Positions 13,461 through 15,186 of a stretch of DNA of 15,186 bases are shown piece after piece. Location: the NCBI GenBank assembly GCA_035648735.1, contig DASRKX010000039.1, positions 1 through 15,186 of the forward strand. Direction: 5' to 3'. The notes below the pieces were generated by a model. It ran no database searches and was not told the origin of the DNA. It saw only the letters and a program-made list of their open reading frames with translations. Source of the stretch: REEB95 sp035648735 (GTDB lineage: Bacteria > Pseudomonadota > Alphaproteobacteria > ATCC43930 > CGMCC-115725). Each line of letters begins with the position of its first letter. Position 1 is the first letter of the stretch. A program made the translations under genes and the position numbers.

Positions 13461-14453
13461 ATGATCGATCCCTTCGGCCGCTCCATCTCCTACCTGCGCG
13501 TCTCGGTGACGGACCGCTGCGACTTCCGCTGCGTCTATTGCATGTCCGAGGACATGGCCTTCCTGCCCAAGGCCGAATTGCTGTCGCTCGAGGAGCTGGA
13601 GCGCCTGTGCGGCGCCTTCATCCGCCACGGCGTGAAAAAGCTGCGCCTCACCGGCGGCGAGCCGCTGGTGCGCCGCAACGTGATGAGCCTGGTGCGGGCG
13701 CTCGGCCGGCGCCTCGAAGCGGGCGATCTGGACGAGCTCACCCTCACCACCAACGGCAGCCAGCTCGCGCGTTTCGCCGGCGAGCTCAAGGCGGCCGGCG
13801 TGAAGCGCATCAACGTCTCGCTCGATACGTTGGAGCCCGAGAAATTCGCCGCCATCACGCGTTGGGGCAAGCTCGACCAGGTGCTGGGCGGCATCGCCGC
13901 CGCGCAAGAGTCCGGCCTCGCGGTCAAGATCAACACCGTGGCGCTGAAAGGCGTCAATGACGGGGAATATGACCGCCTTATCAGGTGGTGCGGCAGCGAG
14001 GGCTTCGATCTGACGCTGATCGAGGTCATGCCGATGGGCGACATCGGCGAAGGCGCCAGGCTCGACCAATATCTGCCGCTCTCCGCCGTGCGCGCCGGTT
14101 TGGAAAAGCGCTGGACGCTCGACGACAGCGACTACCGCAGCGGCGGCCCGGCGCGCTACGTCACGGTGCGCGAGACCGGAAGGCGCCTCGGCTTCATCAC
14201 GCCGCTGACGCATAATTTCTGCGAGAGCTGCAACCGCGTGCGGCTGACCTGCACCGGCCGTCTCTACATGTGCCTGGGGCAAGAGGACGCCGCCGATCTG
14301 CGCGCGCCGCTGCGCGCCTCGGAAAGCGATGGGCTCCTCGACGACGCGATTGTCGAAGCCATCGCGCGCAAGCCCAAGGGCCACGATTTCGTCATCGACC
14401 GGGGGCATCAGGCCCCCGCCGTGCCGCGCCATATGAGCGTCACGGGCGGCTGA
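13461..14453 (+). CDS. moaA: GTP 3',8-cyclase MoaA (radical SAM)
   Basis: MoaA makes 3',8-cyclo-GTP, the first step of molybdenum-cofactor synthesis, with MoaC acting next. The 330-residue product has both 4Fe-4S sites: the radical-SAM CDFRCVYC (Cys20, Cys24, Cys27) and the C-terminal CX2CX13C (Cys254, Cys257, Cys271). It also has the SAM-binding KLRLTGGEPLVRR, RINVSLDTL, KINTVALKGVND and the essential C-terminal Gly-Gly. ATG 13461 is preceded by AGGGA at a suitable distance. It is followed 22 bp later by nadK on the same strand. It belongs functionally with mobA and fdhD across the cupredoxin gene, though on the other strand. Confidence 0.97.
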   Translation: MIDPFGRSISYLRVSVTDRCDFRCVYCMSEDMAFLPKAELLSLEELERLCGAFIRHGVKKLRLTGGEPLVRRNVMSLVRALGRRLEAGDLDELTLTTNGSQLARFAGELKAAGVKRINVSLDTLEPEKFAAITRWGKLDQVLGGIAAAQESGLAVKINTVALKGVNDGEYDRLIRWCGSEGFDLTLIEVMPMGDIGEGARLDQYLPLSAVRAGLEKRWTLDDSDYRSGGPARYVTVRETGRRLGFITPLTHNFCESCNRVRLTCTGRLYMCLGQEDAADLRAPLRASESDGLLDDAIVEAIARKPKGHDFVIDRGHQAPAVPRHMSVTGG

Positions 14454-14475
14454 CCGCCGTCCCGGGGGAAACCGA

Positions 14476-15186
14476 TTGGCCGAATTCCGCTCCATCGCCT
14501 TCGTTGCCAGCGACGCGCCGCAAGCGCAGGAGGCCTTCGCCGAGCTGACGCGCCGCTACGGCAAGGCGCCGCCGGAAAAAGCCGACGTGATCGTGCCGCT
14601 CGGCGGCGACGGCTTCATGCTCGAGACGCTGCACCGTTATCTCGACCGCAACGTGCCGGTCTATGGCATGCATCGCGGCAGCGTCGGCTTTTTGATGAAC
14701 AATTACGGCCCCGAGGGATTGAAGGAACGCCTGGCGCGCGCCGAGCCGGTCAAGCTCCACCCGCTCGAGATGGTGGCGCGCGACGCCGGCGGCACGACGC
14801 ATACGGCGCTGGCGATCAACGAGGTCTCGCTGACCCGCCAGGGCCGCCAGGTCGCCAAGCTGTGCATCCGCGTCGACGGCATCGTGCGCATGCCCGAGCT
14901 GATGGGCGACGGCGCGCTGGTCGCCACGCCGATCGGCAGCACCGCTTATAATCTCTCGGCGCATGGGCCGATCATTCCGCTCAACGCCGGTGTCTTGGCC
15001 CTGACGCCGGTGAGCGCCTTTCGCCCACGGCGCTGGCGCGGCGCGCTGCTGCCGCAGAAGGCGCGCGTCAAGTTCGAGACGCTGGAGGCCGAGCGCCGGC
15101 CGGTGACCGCGGTCGCCGACTATACCGAGGTGCGCGACGTGCTCGAGGCCGAGGTGCGCGAGACCCGCGACGTGACCATCACCCTG
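14476..15186 (+). CDS. nadK: NAD kinase (3' end outside window)
   Basis: NadK phosphorylates NAD to NADP. The frame is open from TTG 14476 to the right edge (237 codons; bacterial NAD kinases are about 250-300 residues, so little is missing). Motifs: PLGGDGFMLETLH (the GGDG catalytic loop, about 43-46), HRGSVGFLMNNY, ALAINEVSLTRQGRQVAKL (the NE motif), and GDGALVATPIGSTAYNLSAHGPIIP near 144-168. The N-terminus LAEFRSIAFVASDAPQAQ is the short alphaproteobacterial type. TTG is chosen because GGGGG lies 8 nt upstream and no in-frame ATG or GTG fits. It follows moaA closely and may share its transcript. Confidence 0.93.
   Translation, partial: MAEFRSIAFVASDAPQAQEAFAELTRRYGKAPPEKADVIVPLGGDGFMLETLHRYLDRNVPVYGMHRGSVGFLMNNYGPEGLKERLARAEPVKLHPLEMVARDAGGTTHTALAINEVSLTRQGRQVAKLCIRVDGIVRMPELMGDGALVATPIGSTAYNLSAHGPIIPLNAGVLALTPVSAFRPRRWRGALLPQKARVKFETLEAERRPVTAVADYTEVRDVLEAEVRETRDVTITL

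Noticed and set aside
13404..14495. 363-residue open frame on the minus strand
   Set aside because: Antisense shadow of moaA.

Overview
The window is GC-rich chromosomal DNA from a flagellated alphaproteobacterium. The evidence is the CckA-ChpT-CtrA phosphorelay, an SciP-type DUF1153 protein, FlbT, an alphaproteobacterial-type DksA, and GANTC (CcrM methylation) motifs crowded into regulatory gaps. The order cannot be fixed from the sequence alone. I see no tRNA, rRNA, CRISPR, prophage or insertion sequence.

Left part (1-6204): cell-cycle and flagellar control. In order: cckA (minus, cut by the left edge before its expected receiver domain), dksA (minus), flbT (minus), a divergent regulatory gap, sciP (+), an FlhF-like SRP-family GTPase (+), a FliJ-like coiled-coil protein (minus), a 351-bp gap with no gene but dense in motifs, and ctrA (+) closed by a strong Rho-independent terminator. 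Perfect TTAA-N7-TTAA CtrA boxes lie upstream of cckA and between fliJ and ctrA. Two one-mismatch boxes lie between flbT and sciP.

Middle (6366-9655): a lower-GC secreted orphan protein (+); chpT followed by a small secreted protein (minus); a tartrate/D-malate-type decarboxylating dehydrogenase (+) with a 35-residue single-span membrane protein overlapping its stop codon; and a DUF4279 protein (minus) whose start overlaps the stop of a secreted TPR protein. So sensor kinase, phosphotransferase, response regulator and a CtrA inhibitor all fall within about 8 kb, and CtrA probably feeds back on its own upstream kinase.

Right part (9652-15186): the secreted TPR protein, then genes of molybdenum-cofactor use. 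mobA overlaps the end of fdhD (minus), a periplasmic cupredoxin diverges from fdhD, and moaA (+) is followed 22 bp later by nadK (+, cut by the right edge). This part looks like housekeeping and formate-dehydrogenase maturation and has no visible link to the cell-cycle genes.

The best candidates for new biology are regulatory: three abutting GANTC sites in the fliJ-ctrA gap, a GANTC-centred palindrome beside them, a GANTC inside the dksA promoter spacer, and the CtrA boxes around the phosphorelay genes. I found no clearly new multi-gene system.
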